A stretch of DNA of 64,000 bases from Pseudomonas saliphila (GTDB taxonomy: Bacteria > Pseudomonadota > Gammaproteobacteria > Pseudomonadales > Pseudomonadaceae). Shown here in pieces: positions 16,445 to 23,804 of this stretch. The DNA is taken from positions 62,001 through 126,000 of the forward strand of contig NZ_VTVA01000010.1 of the NCBI RefSeq assembly GCF_008638345.1, read 5' to 3'. Below the pieces are notes generated by a model. The model saw only the letters and a program-made list of their open reading frames with translations. It did not search any database and had not been told where the DNA came from. Position 1 is the stretch's first letter, and the number at the start of each line of letters is the position of its first letter. The position numbers and the translations under genes are program-made.

Positions 16445-17065
16445 ATGACATGGTTCTATGCCTTTGACCTGTTCGGGGTGGCGGTCTTCGCGATCACCGG
16501 CGCACTTATGGCCGGGCGCAAGTCGATGGACCTGCTGGGTGTACTGGTCATAGCGGTCATCACGTCGTTGGGCGGTGGAACGCTGCGCGACGTTATTCTC
16601 GACCGCCATCCGGTGGTATGGATACGGGACGATACCTATATCGTGGTGGCAATAGTCGCGGCCCTGGCAACGGTGCTGTGGGTGCGCCTGACGCGGCCCA
16701 TCCATGAGACCGGGTTATTGGTGGCCGACGCCTTCGGTCTGGCGGTGTTCACGGTGATTGGCACGCAAGTGGCTATCGCGGTGGACGTACCACTGAGTGC
16801 TGCAGTGATAATGGGCGTCATGACCGGGGTCGCGGGCGGGGTGTTGCGCGACATCATTTGCAACGAGATCCCATTGATATTCCAGAAGGAAATTTACGCG
16901 ACTGCGAGCATTGTCGGCTCGTTGCTCTACATCCTCCTGTCCCGGATGAATGCACCAGCCGGCCTGGATGTGACCCTGGCCATGCTCTCGGTGCTGGTGA
17001 TCCGGCTAGCTGCCATCCGTTGGCAGCTGCAGTTACCGCGCTTTCATCTATTGGATCGGGACTGA
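16445..17065 (+). CDS. TRIC/UPF0126 (YicG-like) family membrane protein
   Basis: The 206-residue protein has about seven transmembrane helices in two inverted repeats, each carrying the family glycine motif (FAITGALMAGRKSMDLLGV and FTVIGTQVAIAVD), plus GGGTLRDVI and GGVLRDII. Bacterial TRIC homologues form trimeric potassium-permeable channels. It starts ATG 16445 with GGAG upstream and is convergent with the copper chaperone gene, leaving only 22 bp between stops. Confidence 0.88.
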   Translation: MTWFYAFDLFGVAVFAITGALMAGRKSMDLLGVLVIAVITSLGGGTLRDVILDRHPVVWIRDDTYIVVAIVAALATVLWVRLTRPIHETGLLVADAFGLAVFTVIGTQVAIAVDVPLSAAVIMGVMTGVAGGVLRDIICNEIPLIFQKEIYATASIVGSLLYILLSRMNAPAGLDVTLAMLSVLVIRLAAIRWQLQLPRFHLLDRD

Positions 17066-17087
17066 GCTCGTCAAGTCCAACCACTAA

Positions 17088-17585
17088 TTATTGCGGGTGA
17101 TCGCTGTGGGCTTCGACAGCGGGCTTTTTCTTCGGCTTCGGTGCGTCCTTATGCACAGCGACCTCAACCTCCACTGTCCCTGCCTGCTCAAAACGCAGCG
17201 TCATGGGAAATTTTTCGCCATCCACGAGCGGTTGTTGCAGGTTTATCAACATGATGTGATAACCACCTGGCTCAAGGATGACGCTCTCACCAGCGTCAAT
17301 AGTGAGGTCTGCAGCCTTCTGCATTTTCATCAGGCCACCGGCATGAACATGCTCATGCAGCTCGGCAGACTTGGCGGCAGGGGTTTCGACTCCAAGCAAA
17401 CGGTCACCCACCTCGCCATTGTTATCTATCCGCAGATAGGTAGCGCCCGTTGTCGCAGTGGTTGGCATCGCGCGAGCCCAAGGGTGATCGATAACCAGAC
17501 TCTCGACCTGATAGTCATGGGCTATGGCCTGGCCAGCCATACACGCGGCAGCGACAACAGCAAGTACGGTCTTATTAAAATGCAC
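17088..17585 (-). CDS. Periplasmic PCu(A)C copper chaperone
   Basis: The 165-residue exported protein starts at GTG 17585 (GGAG six bases upstream); longer frames upstream are not homologous. A signal peptide ends about residue 21 (AGQAIA-HDYQ). The PCu(A)C domain has the Cu(I)-binding HX10MX21HXM-type set: HEHVHAGGLMKM and GGYHIMLINL. The family delivers copper to the CuA/CuB sites of cytochrome oxidases, consistent with an organism rich in heme-copper enzymes. The tail is Lys/Pro/His-rich (APKPKKKPAVEAHSDH) and may bind metal. Confidence 0.9.
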   Translation of the reverse strand: MHFNKTVLAVVAAACMAGQAIAHDYQVESLVIDHPWARAMPTTATTGATYLRIDNNGEVGDRLLGVETPAAKSAELHEHVHAGGLMKMQKAADLTIDAGESVILEPGGYHIMLINLQQPLVDGEKFPMTLRFEQAGTVEVEVAVHKDAPKPKKKPAVEAHSDHPQ

Positions 17586-17893
17586 AAGTGACTCCAGCAG
17601 CTTGGATGAGTATCCAAGAGTAGCCGGCGCAGTCGCTGCTGCACAGAGGGCGCGACCCTTTGAAGCGGCAGAAGGTGGTTGCGCCCCGGTCTTATTGCGT
17701 GACGGAAGCCGATTGAGGAGGCGGAGCTGCATTCCATTTCGGATAATGGCATATTGATATGTGACCCAGGTTGCAGCGTTTTTCACCCGATCAGTGAACT
17801 GTGATTGAGTTGACCTAAAAGCACAGACGAGCGACTTTTCGCCTGACGGCAAATACCGCACACTCCTCAGCAAGTGCTAACCAGGAGTCTGTG
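17586..17893. other. 308-bp intergenic region between copper chaperone and PilZ genes
   Basis: This is the divergent promoter region. A 7-bp inverted repeat (cttggat-gagt-atccaag, 17601-17618) lies in the chaperone leader. I see no clear known operator and no credible ORF. Confidence 0.5.
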
Positions 17894-18253
17894 ATGCATA
17901 ACACAGTGGATGAGCAGCAGATGAACGAGAGACGAAAACTGGAGCGTCACAGAGTGAGCAGCAGCCTAGAGGTCTATGATCTGGATACCGGCGATTTGCT
18001 AGGTCGAGTGGTTGACCTGCACATCGAAGGATTGATGTTGTTAAGCGAAAAGCCGATCGAAATGTTCAAGTCCTACGCGCTTCAGGTGAACCTGCCGATG
18101 ACGCTCAATGGCATTACCGAATTCATGCTGGACGCCGAAAGCAAGTGGCGCCGTGAGAGTATCGCAGGCGGTCAGTTCTGGACCGGCCTGCAATTCACTC
18201 ACGTGCCTGAGGACTCCCGCCACTGCATCGAGAAAATGGTCGCAAGCCGCTAA
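17894..18253 (+). CDS. PilZ domain protein
   Basis: The 119-residue single-domain protein begins with the c-di-GMP binding signature: an Arg-rich loop NERRKLERHRVSSSLEVYD, followed by VVDLHIEGLML in the place of the (D/N)xSxxG motif. The Ser position is changed (DLHIEG), so binding may be altered. The start is ATG 17894, with CAGGAG eight bases earlier, rather than the GTG just before it. Two diguanylate cyclases occur in the window, giving possible signal sources. Confidence 0.85.
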   Translation: MHNTVDEQQMNERRKLERHRVSSSLEVYDLDTGDLLGRVVDLHIEGLMLLSEKPIEMFKSYALQVNLPMTLNGITEFMLDAESKWRRESIAGGQFWTGLQFTHVPEDSRHCIEKMVASR

Positions 18254-18369
18254 CGTCTGCCTATCCCGCTAACCCCCGCCCACCTCGGTGCTGTCCCCGG
18301 CACCGAACCTGTTCTGACAATGGCTGAACACTTCGCCGGGAAGGGGAGATGCTCGACCACTCCTTTAAA

Positions 18370-18388
18370 AATGATAATCGTTCTCATT
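18370..18388 (+). promoter_or_regulatory. Fur box upstream of a 47-residue ORF
   Basis: AATGATAATCGTTCTCATT matches the 19-bp Fur consensus (GATAATGATAATCATTATC) at most positions. It lies 58 bp before the ATG of a small ORF, which suggests repression by iron-loaded Fur. Confidence 0.75.
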
Positions 18389-18446
18389 GACATTGATTAT
18401 GGAGTAGCTAATATCTGTGAACCTTAACGTTTACGGAGACAAACCC

Positions 18447-18590
18447 ATGGCCGCAGCGACACAAATGGCAGGTTCCTGCCGACTCCTTCGTCAGGCCTGG
18501 CGTGCCTTGCAGCAACAGAACGCCACTCAAACGCATACCGAGAATGATCGGCGGGATACCACCTCCCGTGACACGACTCGCCAGCGTTAA
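18447..18590 (+). CDS. Fur-controlled 47-residue protein of unknown function
   Basis: ATG 18447 to TAA 18590 encodes 47 residues, starting MAAATQMAGSCRLLRQAWRA, with a Thr/Arg/Asp-rich polar tail (ENDRRDTTSRDTTRQR). A GGAG ribosome-binding site is 9 bases upstream and a good Fur box lies upstream of that. The residue 10-25 segment could form a short amphipathic basic helix. I recognise no family; it is not HemP, Bfd or FagA as I know them. The Fur box could alternatively drive a small RNA from the same place. Confidence 0.6.
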   Translation: MAAATQMAGSCRLLRQAWRALQQQNATQTHTENDRRDTTSRDTTRQR

Positions 18591-18708
18591 AGACCCGTTG
18601 TTCTCCGCCTGGGTGTTAACGCGTGGCAGAGCAGGGCAGAGCCTTGGGTTGAACTAACAATCCCATCCTTTGCCATAGACATACGACAACCTGGAATTGG
18701 AGATTCGC

Positions 18709-18924
18709 ATGTCAGACCACGTATACAAGAGAGTGGAAATAGTCGGTTCATCAACGACAAGTATCGACGACGCCATTCGCACCGCCATCGCCCAATGCAG
18801 TAAGACCGTCCACAACGTGGAGTGGTTTGAGGTTCAGGAGACTCGAGGTCATGTTGAATACGGCCAGGTCGCGCACTTCCAGGTAGTGCTCAAGGTCGGC
18901 TTCCGTATCGAGGCCAGCGCTTAA
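18709..18924 (+). CDS. Dodecin
   Basis: The 71-residue flavin-binding dodecin starts MSDHVYKRVEIVGSSTTSID. It has the family's central Trp (HNVEWFEVQETRGHVEYG), which stacks flavin, and a beta-strand end FQVVLKVGFRIEA. Dodecins assemble into hollow dodecamers that store or buffer FMN/FAD. The start is ATG 18709 (GGAG nine bases upstream), not the ATG 12 bases earlier. A hairpin terminator follows. Confidence 0.93.
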   Translation: MSDHVYKRVEIVGSSTTSIDDAIRTAIAQCSKTVHNVEWFEVQETRGHVEYGQVAHFQVVLKVGFRIEASA

Positions 18925-18953
18925 TTATCCTACGCTGACCAGGCTTCACTAAG

Positions 18954-18976
18954 GCGTCCCGGCTCACGGGACGCTT
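18954..18976 (+). terminator. Terminator after dodecin gene
   Basis: An 8-bp perfect stem (gcgtcccg / cgggacgc) with a five-base loop is followed by a short T-rich run (ttgtct). Confidence 0.6.
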
Positions 18977-19164
18977 GTCTATCTAGTATTAGAACTCCGT
19001 AATCCTTCCCTGGCTGCATCATTCTGCCAACAAACTCCTCGCTTCAAGATTGCCGTGGTGATCAACCGCGTCCCGCTAGAAGCTGCAACTTTCCCGCCCC
19101 GTTCGAGTCACCAATAGGACACGCCGTATCAAGACTGTTCCCACTGCCTGCAGGAGGATCCGCC

Positions 19165-19587
19165 ATGCAAGTCAGCCAGGTAATGACTTCTCGACCTGAA
19201 TTCACCGATGCCGACACCAGCATCCGCGATGTTGCACGCAGAATGATTGAGCAGGAGAGCGGCTTTGTTCCCATTGCAGACGGTGAAGCGCTCGTCGGTG
19301 TCGTCACTGATCGCGACCTTGCGCTGCGAACACTGGCCGACGACAAGAGCGCTGCTGACAAGGTCAGCAGCATCATGACCAAGGAAATCTTGTTCTGTTA
19401 CGAGCAGGATGACATTACCGACGTTCTGCGTCAGATGCGGGAGTTCCAGGTTCAACGGCTGGTTGTACTGGATAATCCCAATGACAAGGATTTTATCGGG
19501 GTGGTGTCGCTCAGTGATATCGCTGACAAGTGCGATAGCGCCGAAATGGCCAAACGGCTCGTGGAATGTTGTAAACACTATCGTTAG
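19165..19587 (+). CDS. CBS-domain protein
   Basis: The 140-residue stand-alone protein has two CBS motifs: about 1-58 (QVMTSRPEFTDADTSIRDVA ... GVVTDRDLALR) and about 70-130 (IMTKEILFCYEQDDITDVL ... GVVSLSDIAD). Such proteins typically bind adenine nucleotides and tune partners. AGGAGG sits upstream of ATG 19165. There is no fused effector domain. Confidence 0.9.
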   Translation: MQVSQVMTSRPEFTDADTSIRDVARRMIEQESGFVPIADGEALVGVVTDRDLALRTLADDKSAADKVSSIMTKEILFCYEQDDITDVLRQMREFQVQRLVVLDNPNDKDFIGVVSLSDIADKCDSAEMAKRLVECCKHYR

Positions 19588-19632
19588 TTTAGCGGTATAC
19601 CGCTCAATGTTTCAGCTCAAAAAGGACGGGAT

Positions 19633-20502
19633 ATGACGGCAAATATGGCCGCTAGCTTCGAAGAAATTCATGTTGTGCGTAACATCCATGGTCGAGAGTT
19701 CCTCGAGATCAATCATCCGGCCGTTCGGGCGCGGATTTCTCTGGAGGGCGCGCATATCGTTTCCTGCACGCCCTCTGGAGCAAAACCGCTGTTATGGATG
19801 AGTCCGATTGATCCAGAGGAACCTGGCAAACCGCTGCGCGGGGGCATCCCGATTTGCTGGCCGTGGTTCGCTGGTGAGCGGCCCGGTCCGGCACACGGGA
19901 TTGCCCGCACCAGCCAATGGGTCCTCACCGATACAACCAGTGCGCCGCATCAACTACGACTCATGCTTGAACTGCCCGAAGCCGCCATTACCCGACAGCT
20001 GCCCGGTGAGCGCTGGCGGCTCCAGGCCGAATTTGTGTTGGGCCAGACCTTGTCGGTAAACCTTATCTCCACCAACCTCAGCGATAAACCGCAAGTACTC
20101 AGTCAGGCACTGCACACCTATCTGCCTGTGCGCAGCATCCATTCGACTCGGCTCTGGGGGCTTGAAGGCGCGTCGTATGTTGATCAGGTCACGGGCGTAG
20201 CCTCGAATATCCAGCATGGTGCCGTAACATTTTCGGGTGAGGTAGACCGCATCTACTATGATCATCGGTCACCGATTCAGCTGGAAAACGGTGACGACCA
20301 CCTGCTGGTCATCAGCCGCGACGGCAGTGAATCCGTGGTGGTATGGAACCCCTGGATTGAAAAGAGCGCCAGACTCAGCCAATTCCCTGACGACGGTTAT
20401 CTCGAAATGGTTTGCATCGAAGCCGCCAACGCCGGTCCGGACGCCCGCATCCTTGAACCTGGCGAATCCCATGCGCTGAGCACCGAAATCAAACGCGTTT
20501 AA
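19633..20502 (+). CDS. D-hexose-6-phosphate mutarotase (YeaD-like aldose epimerase)
   Basis: The 289-residue galactose-mutarotase-fold protein has GGIPICWPWFAG near residue 75, GIARTSQWVLTD near 92, the catalytic His in SQALHTYLPVRS, and WNPWIEKSARLSQFPDDGYLEMVCIEAA near the end. These features are typical of YeaD. It probably equilibrates the anomers of glucose-6-phosphate-like sugars in the cytoplasm. It lies 45 bp after the CBS gene and 18 bp before the broken exoD. Confidence 0.9.
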   Translation: MTANMAASFEEIHVVRNIHGREFLEINHPAVRARISLEGAHIVSCTPSGAKPLLWMSPIDPEEPGKPLRGGIPICWPWFAGERPGPAHGIARTSQWVLTDTTSAPHQLRLMLELPEAAITRQLPGERWRLQAEFVLGQTLSVNLISTNLSDKPQVLSQALHTYLPVRSIHSTRLWGLEGASYVDQVTGVASNIQHGAVTFSGEVDRIYYDHRSPIQLENGDDHLLVISRDGSESVVVWNPWIEKSARLSQFPDDGYLEMVCIEAANAGPDARILEPGESHALSTEIKRV

Positions 20503-20520
20503 GCGGGAGAGGGCGCAGAC

Positions 20521-21115
20521 ATGCCGAGCGACCTGACCACAGTAAAGGAACTGGTGGATCGTATCGGCGAGCCTAAGGATCACTCATACAGTCAGCAAAC
20601 ATAGCTTGGGTCCATTCTTTAGACTCTCGAACGCGAGCATTCGGTCCATTGCTGCTTCTGGCCGGGATTATCACCCTGGTGCCTGTGATTGGCGGAATCC
20701 CCGGCGTGCCGACGGTATGGGCGTCATGGTGTTGCTCACTGCAGGTCAGCTGCTGTTCGGACGCCACGCGTTCTGGCTACCAGACGCCTTGCTGAATCGA
20801 TCGATGGCGCGGGACAAGCTCGACAAGGCCGTTCGGCGTACCAGACCGGCCGCGGATTTCATCGACCGGTTGTTCAAACCTCGCCTGACAGCGCTGATCA
20901 AAGGCCCTGGCCTTTATCTGATTGCGATTGCCTGTGTCCTGATCGGCTTGGTGCTTCCGGTCATGGAGCTGATACCGTTCAGCGCGCTGAGCGCAGGTGC
21001 TGCGTTGGCAGCGTTTGGTATTGCATTGATTGCCTGGGATGGATTTCTCGCGCTGATTGCTTTGATCATCACACTAGTTGCGCTGATGTTGGTCGTTGCT
21101 TACTTTTTCTTCTGA
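20521..21115 (+). pseudogene. ExoD-family membrane protein gene disrupted by two frameshifts
   Basis: Three reading frames read in succession give one ExoD-like protein. Frame 1 from ATG 20521 gives MPSDLTTVKELVDRIGEPKD and stops at 20604. Frame 3 from about 20595-20712 gives RTRAFGPLLLLAGIITLVPV and IGGIPGVPT. Frame 2 from about 20713 to TGA 21115 gives GMGVMVLLTAGQLLFGRHAF and a membrane-helix-rich C-terminus ending VVAYFFF. Both junctions are explained by a single missing base, near 20590-20598 and near 20713-20718. ExoD proteins (about 190-200 residues) are involved in exopolysaccharide or envelope traits. The gene is either decayed or hit by sequencing error. Confidence 0.8.
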
Positions 21116-21667
21116 TGAATTAAGAGGACGTTCGCTGTCACAGGCTCAAAACGTCCCCCAGAAATCTCGTGGAGTTGGGGTGTCATTAGCATGGTGTCGA
21201 CACGCTTTGTACTAGCTTCTCTGGAGTCCCTAATACATGATTTAACATAATATAGATTATACGAACTTAACCTGTAGGTGGCACGGGAGTGGTCAGGGGG
21301 CTTTCAGATGCTGAGTGGCACAGAACACTCTCATAGCCGGCAGTCACTTAAAGCGCTTAATGGACAATGACCGTTGTAAGCTTTGCATTGCGTTCGACCT
21401 GTTCCGGTAGTCCAACCGCCAGGACTTTTACACGCTAGCAAGGCTAGCCCCAAGTGTTCAGGCCCTGGTTCACTGTTTGAGCTCTGTGCTCGCACAACGA
21501 TCTTATTAAGCGCTCGCACTGCCACTCAGCCAGGGCTCAGCGATCAGCTGAAAGAATCCGGGCAATGGGGATTCCTCCGGTGACATTATTGAACTGATGA
21601 ATTGAAGGACCGATGTGTTGTCTAATGAAAGTACGGTCGAATTCCGACCGTTACCAGGAGCACCACC
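21116..21667. other. 550-bp gene-poor region
   Basis: No ORF with credible start, codon use and ribosome-binding site is present on either strand. An AT-rich stretch (21237-21270) could hold a promoter. A gctagc-aag-gctagc repeat occurs near 21434-21448. With the broken exoD it suggests local decay. Confidence 0.5.
21633..21651 (+). promoter_or_regulatory. Hairpin in the csbD leader
   Basis: A 7-bp perfect inverted repeat (acggtcg-aattc-cgaccgt) ends four bases before the CAGGAG ribosome-binding site of csbD. It may be an operator or an RNA hairpin affecting translation. Confidence 0.4.
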
Positions 21668-21859
21668 ATGACCAGCACCACGGACAAGATCAAAGGCACG
21701 GCCAATGAAATCGTTGGCAAGGGCAAACAGGCTGTGGGCAAATCGGTCGGTAACGAGAGCCTTCAGGGCGAAGGTGCGGCCCAAGAGCTCAAAGGCAAAG
21801 CACAAAACCTGAAAGGCGACGTAAAGGATGCGATCAAGGATCGCGTCGACGAGTCCTGA
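21668..21859 (+). CDS. CsbD family stress protein
   Basis: The 63-residue hydrophilic, Lys/Gly/Ala-rich protein has two CsbD repeats (KIKGTANEIVGKGKQAVGK and AQELKGKAQNLKGDVKDAIKD). The family is induced by general or envelope stress; the molecular function is unknown. It starts ATG 21668 with CAGGAG upstream, and a hairpin follows the gene. Confidence 0.9.
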   Translation: MTSTTDKIKGTANEIVGKGKQAVGKSVGNESLQGEGAAQELKGKAQNLKGDVKDAIKDRVDES

Positions 21860-21880
21860 TACACGAAGTGAGTCTGAACG

Positions 21881-21900
21881 CTGGCGCGCTGTCGCGCCAG
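21881..21900 (+). terminator. Hairpin after csbD
   Basis: An 8-bp perfect stem (ctggcgcg / cgcgccag) with a four-base loop lies 21 bases after the csbD stop. It has no U-tract. Confidence 0.5.
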
Positions 21901-22215
21901 CACAGGACTGCAGGTAACACCGCCATCTGCGGTGGACGCTTTCCGCTCAGTACACATCCTCCAGATACCGCCCGTTGGCTCTGGCTACAACAAGATTCCA
22001 ACTAGCCAGCCTCCGCCCCGTCGTTACGCGAAAACCGTATTCAAATAAGTCCCTACGCCAAGGCGAAGCAAGATCGCGTGGCCGTACAGCGCGTCACTCG
22101 AAAGCCTGCACTACTAAGTGCCGTTTCAGGCCAGATCTATACCCGGTCCCAAATAGCGCCTCACGCACTGCCTTTTAACTCTCCGCCATACGAAATTCCC
22201 GTTCAAGACCACCGA

Positions 22216-22303
22216 TTGGCCGTATGGAGCAAGTGGTGAAAACAGGGATGTTTTCACCAAGCCTCCAGGGATGGATTCACGGCGTCTTGCGCCATACGGC
22301 CAA
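22216..22303. repeat. Compound inverted-repeat element (REPIN/MITE-like)
   Basis: An outer 12-bp perfect inverted repeat (ttggccgtatgg at 22216-22227, ccatacggccaa at 22292-22303) encloses an inner 10-bp perfect repeat (tggtgaaaac at 22234-22243, gttttcacca at 22250-22259). The segment cagggatggattcacggcgt resembles a motif I remember from dispersed intergenic repeats in Pseudomonas. I noticed only one copy in this window. Confidence 0.6.
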
Positions 22304-22396
22304 CCAATGGGCGATCAGCGCAAACTGTCAGCATCAAGCCCATACCACCCAGCACCTATGAAAGCGTCAATAGGGTCCATAGCCCATGGATAGAAG

Positions 22397-22440
22397 TATA
22401 TGCAATATCCGATAACAGCTAGACCCGGATATTGCATATA
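22397..22440. repeat. Perfect 15-bp inverted repeat upstream of the recombinase
   Basis: tatatgcaatatccg (22397-22411) and its exact reverse complement (22426-22440) are separated by 14 bp. It lies 63 bp before the recombinase ATG and has no U-tract, so it is unlikely to be a terminator. A protein binding site or recombination site for the adjacent recombinase is a reasonable guess. Confidence 0.75.
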
Positions 22441-22502
22441 AGGCGCTGGACCCGCACACTAGAGCCTTCAAATGAGTCACTCAAGCTCCAAGGCGTACCC
22501 CG

Positions 22503-23795
22503 ATGCCAACATCTCCAGCTCCTTTGTTCGAAACCTACGACAGATTCCTGGAGCTGAACTTCAGCCAGATCAGCAATGAACTGCCCCTGGTGCGCGATTA
22601 TCTCTCCCGGTTTCCGCCCGAGGTCCACGCTGCTGAGGGATATTCAGCCGTTCGTGGTTTTCTGAAATCCTATTCGGGAAACGCAACAACCTATACCTCG
22701 TATCGCACCCATGTTGAACGCCTGCTGCTGTGGGCGCTGCTTGTCGCGCAAAAGCCCTTGCTCGAGCTGCGGCGCCGGGATGCCGAAGCCTTTATGGAGT
22801 TTTGCCTGAGGCCACCCGCCGACTGGGTCGGACCCATGGTCAAGGCGCGTTTTGTGCGTGTCGGTGGCCGTAAAAAACTCGAATCTGATCATTACGACGT
22901 CAACCAGGCCTGGCGCCCGTTCAGCGTTACCGTGCCCAAGCGTAACCGCCTGATGACTGACGCAAGCAGTCAGGACCTGGCGAATCGACCCTACAAGATG
23001 TCCCAGGGTTCGGTCGCTCAGGTATTTGCCGTGTGCGGCAGCTTCTTCCAGCATGCGATCGACGAAGGCCTTACCGAAGTGAATCCCTTTCGCGCCGTCA
23101 AACAAAAATCCATCTACAAGCAGCGTAATACGCTGGATGTCGCCGGCCGGTCGCTGACGCCATTGCAATGGAACTATGTCATCGACGTGGCCGAGCAGAT
23201 GGCCAACGAAGATGAAACCCACGAGCGAACGCTGTTCATTCTGACTACCCTCTTCTCCATGTACCTGCGCGTATCCGACCTGGTCGGACGCGACAACTGG
23301 GAACCGACGATGGGCGATTTCCGACGCGATACCGCGGGTAACTGGTGGTTCCACGTTGTGGGTAAAGGCAACAAGGCGGCGAAGATCAGCGTGCGTGACG
23401 ATTTCATTGAGAATTATCTTTCGAGGTATCGCCGACATCTCGGGTTGCCTGCCCTGCCCTCACCACATGAAAGCCAACCGCTGCTGTCCACACTCAAAGG
23501 GCGCGGTGGGCTCTCGGATCGTCACCTGCGGCTGTTACTGCAGCAGGTGTTCGACCGAACACTGGAAAGAATGGTCGCCGAAGGTTGGACGGATGACGAA
23601 GTGGATCATCTGCGTTCAGCCTCGTTGCACTGGTTACGGCATACCTCGGCCACCTTCGACGCACCACGCCGGGACATGAAGGACCTGCAAGCAGATCTCC
23701 GACATAACAGCCTCAGCACAACCCAGAATACCTACTACAACTCGCTGGACGAGCAGCGCGCGCATTCAGTGAAGAATCTGCGCATCAAGGACTGA
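22503..23795 (+). CDS. Solitary tyrosine recombinase
   Basis: The 430-residue protein has an N-terminal SAM-like core-binding domain (about 40-215) and a C-terminal catalytic domain (about 225-425). The full catalytic set is visible: Arg in MYLRVSDL (about 255), Lys in GKGNKAAK (about 286), His-x-x-Arg in LHWLRHTSAT (about 376-380), His in LRHNSLSTT, and Tyr in TQNTYYNSL (about 411). It is intact. No phage, transposon or integron cassette genes accompany it. It is convergent with bphP, with 9 bp between. It is longer than XerC/XerD (about 300), and its N-terminal 40 residues are not recognisable. Its probable targets are the inverted repeats just upstream. Confidence 0.88.
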   Translation: MPTSPAPLFETYDRFLELNFSQISNELPLVRDYLSRFPPEVHAAEGYSAVRGFLKSYSGNATTYTSYRTHVERLLLWALLVAQKPLLELRRRDAEAFMEFCLRPPADWVGPMVKARFVRVGGRKKLESDHYDVNQAWRPFSVTVPKRNRLMTDASSQDLANRPYKMSQGSVAQVFAVCGSFFQHAIDEGLTEVNPFRAVKQKSIYKQRNTLDVAGRSLTPLQWNYVIDVAEQMANEDETHERTLFILTTLFSMYLRVSDLVGRDNWEPTMGDFRRDTAGNWWFHVVGKGNKAAKISVRDDFIENYLSRYRRHLGLPALPSPHESQPLLSTLKGRGGLSDRHLRLLLQQVFDRTLERMVAEGWTDDEVDHLRSASLHWLRHTSATFDAPRRDMKDLQADLRHNSLSTTQNTYYNSLDEQRAHSVKNLRIKD

Positions 23796-23804
23796 TTGCA
23801 CCGT

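Larger units (their letters stand above)
21860..22502. other. 640-bp gene-poor region upstream of the recombinase
   Basis: No convincing gene; the 67-codon ORF at 21975-22178 has poor composition and no ribosome-binding site. The region holds the csbD hairpin, a compound inverted-repeat element (22216-22303) and a perfect 15-bp inverted repeat (22397-22440). Confidence 0.55.

Noticed and set aside
21331..21525. 64-codon minus-strand ORF in the gene-poor region
   Set aside because: No ribosome-binding site and no recognisable features.
21975..22178. 67-codon ORF upstream of the recombinase
   Set aside because: No ribosome-binding site, unlikely composition, no motif.
22397..22440. dif site (XerCD) interpretation of the 15-bp inverted repeat
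   Set aside because: dif is 28 bp with 11-bp arms and a 6-bp spacer; here arms are 15 bp and perfect with a 14-bp spacer.
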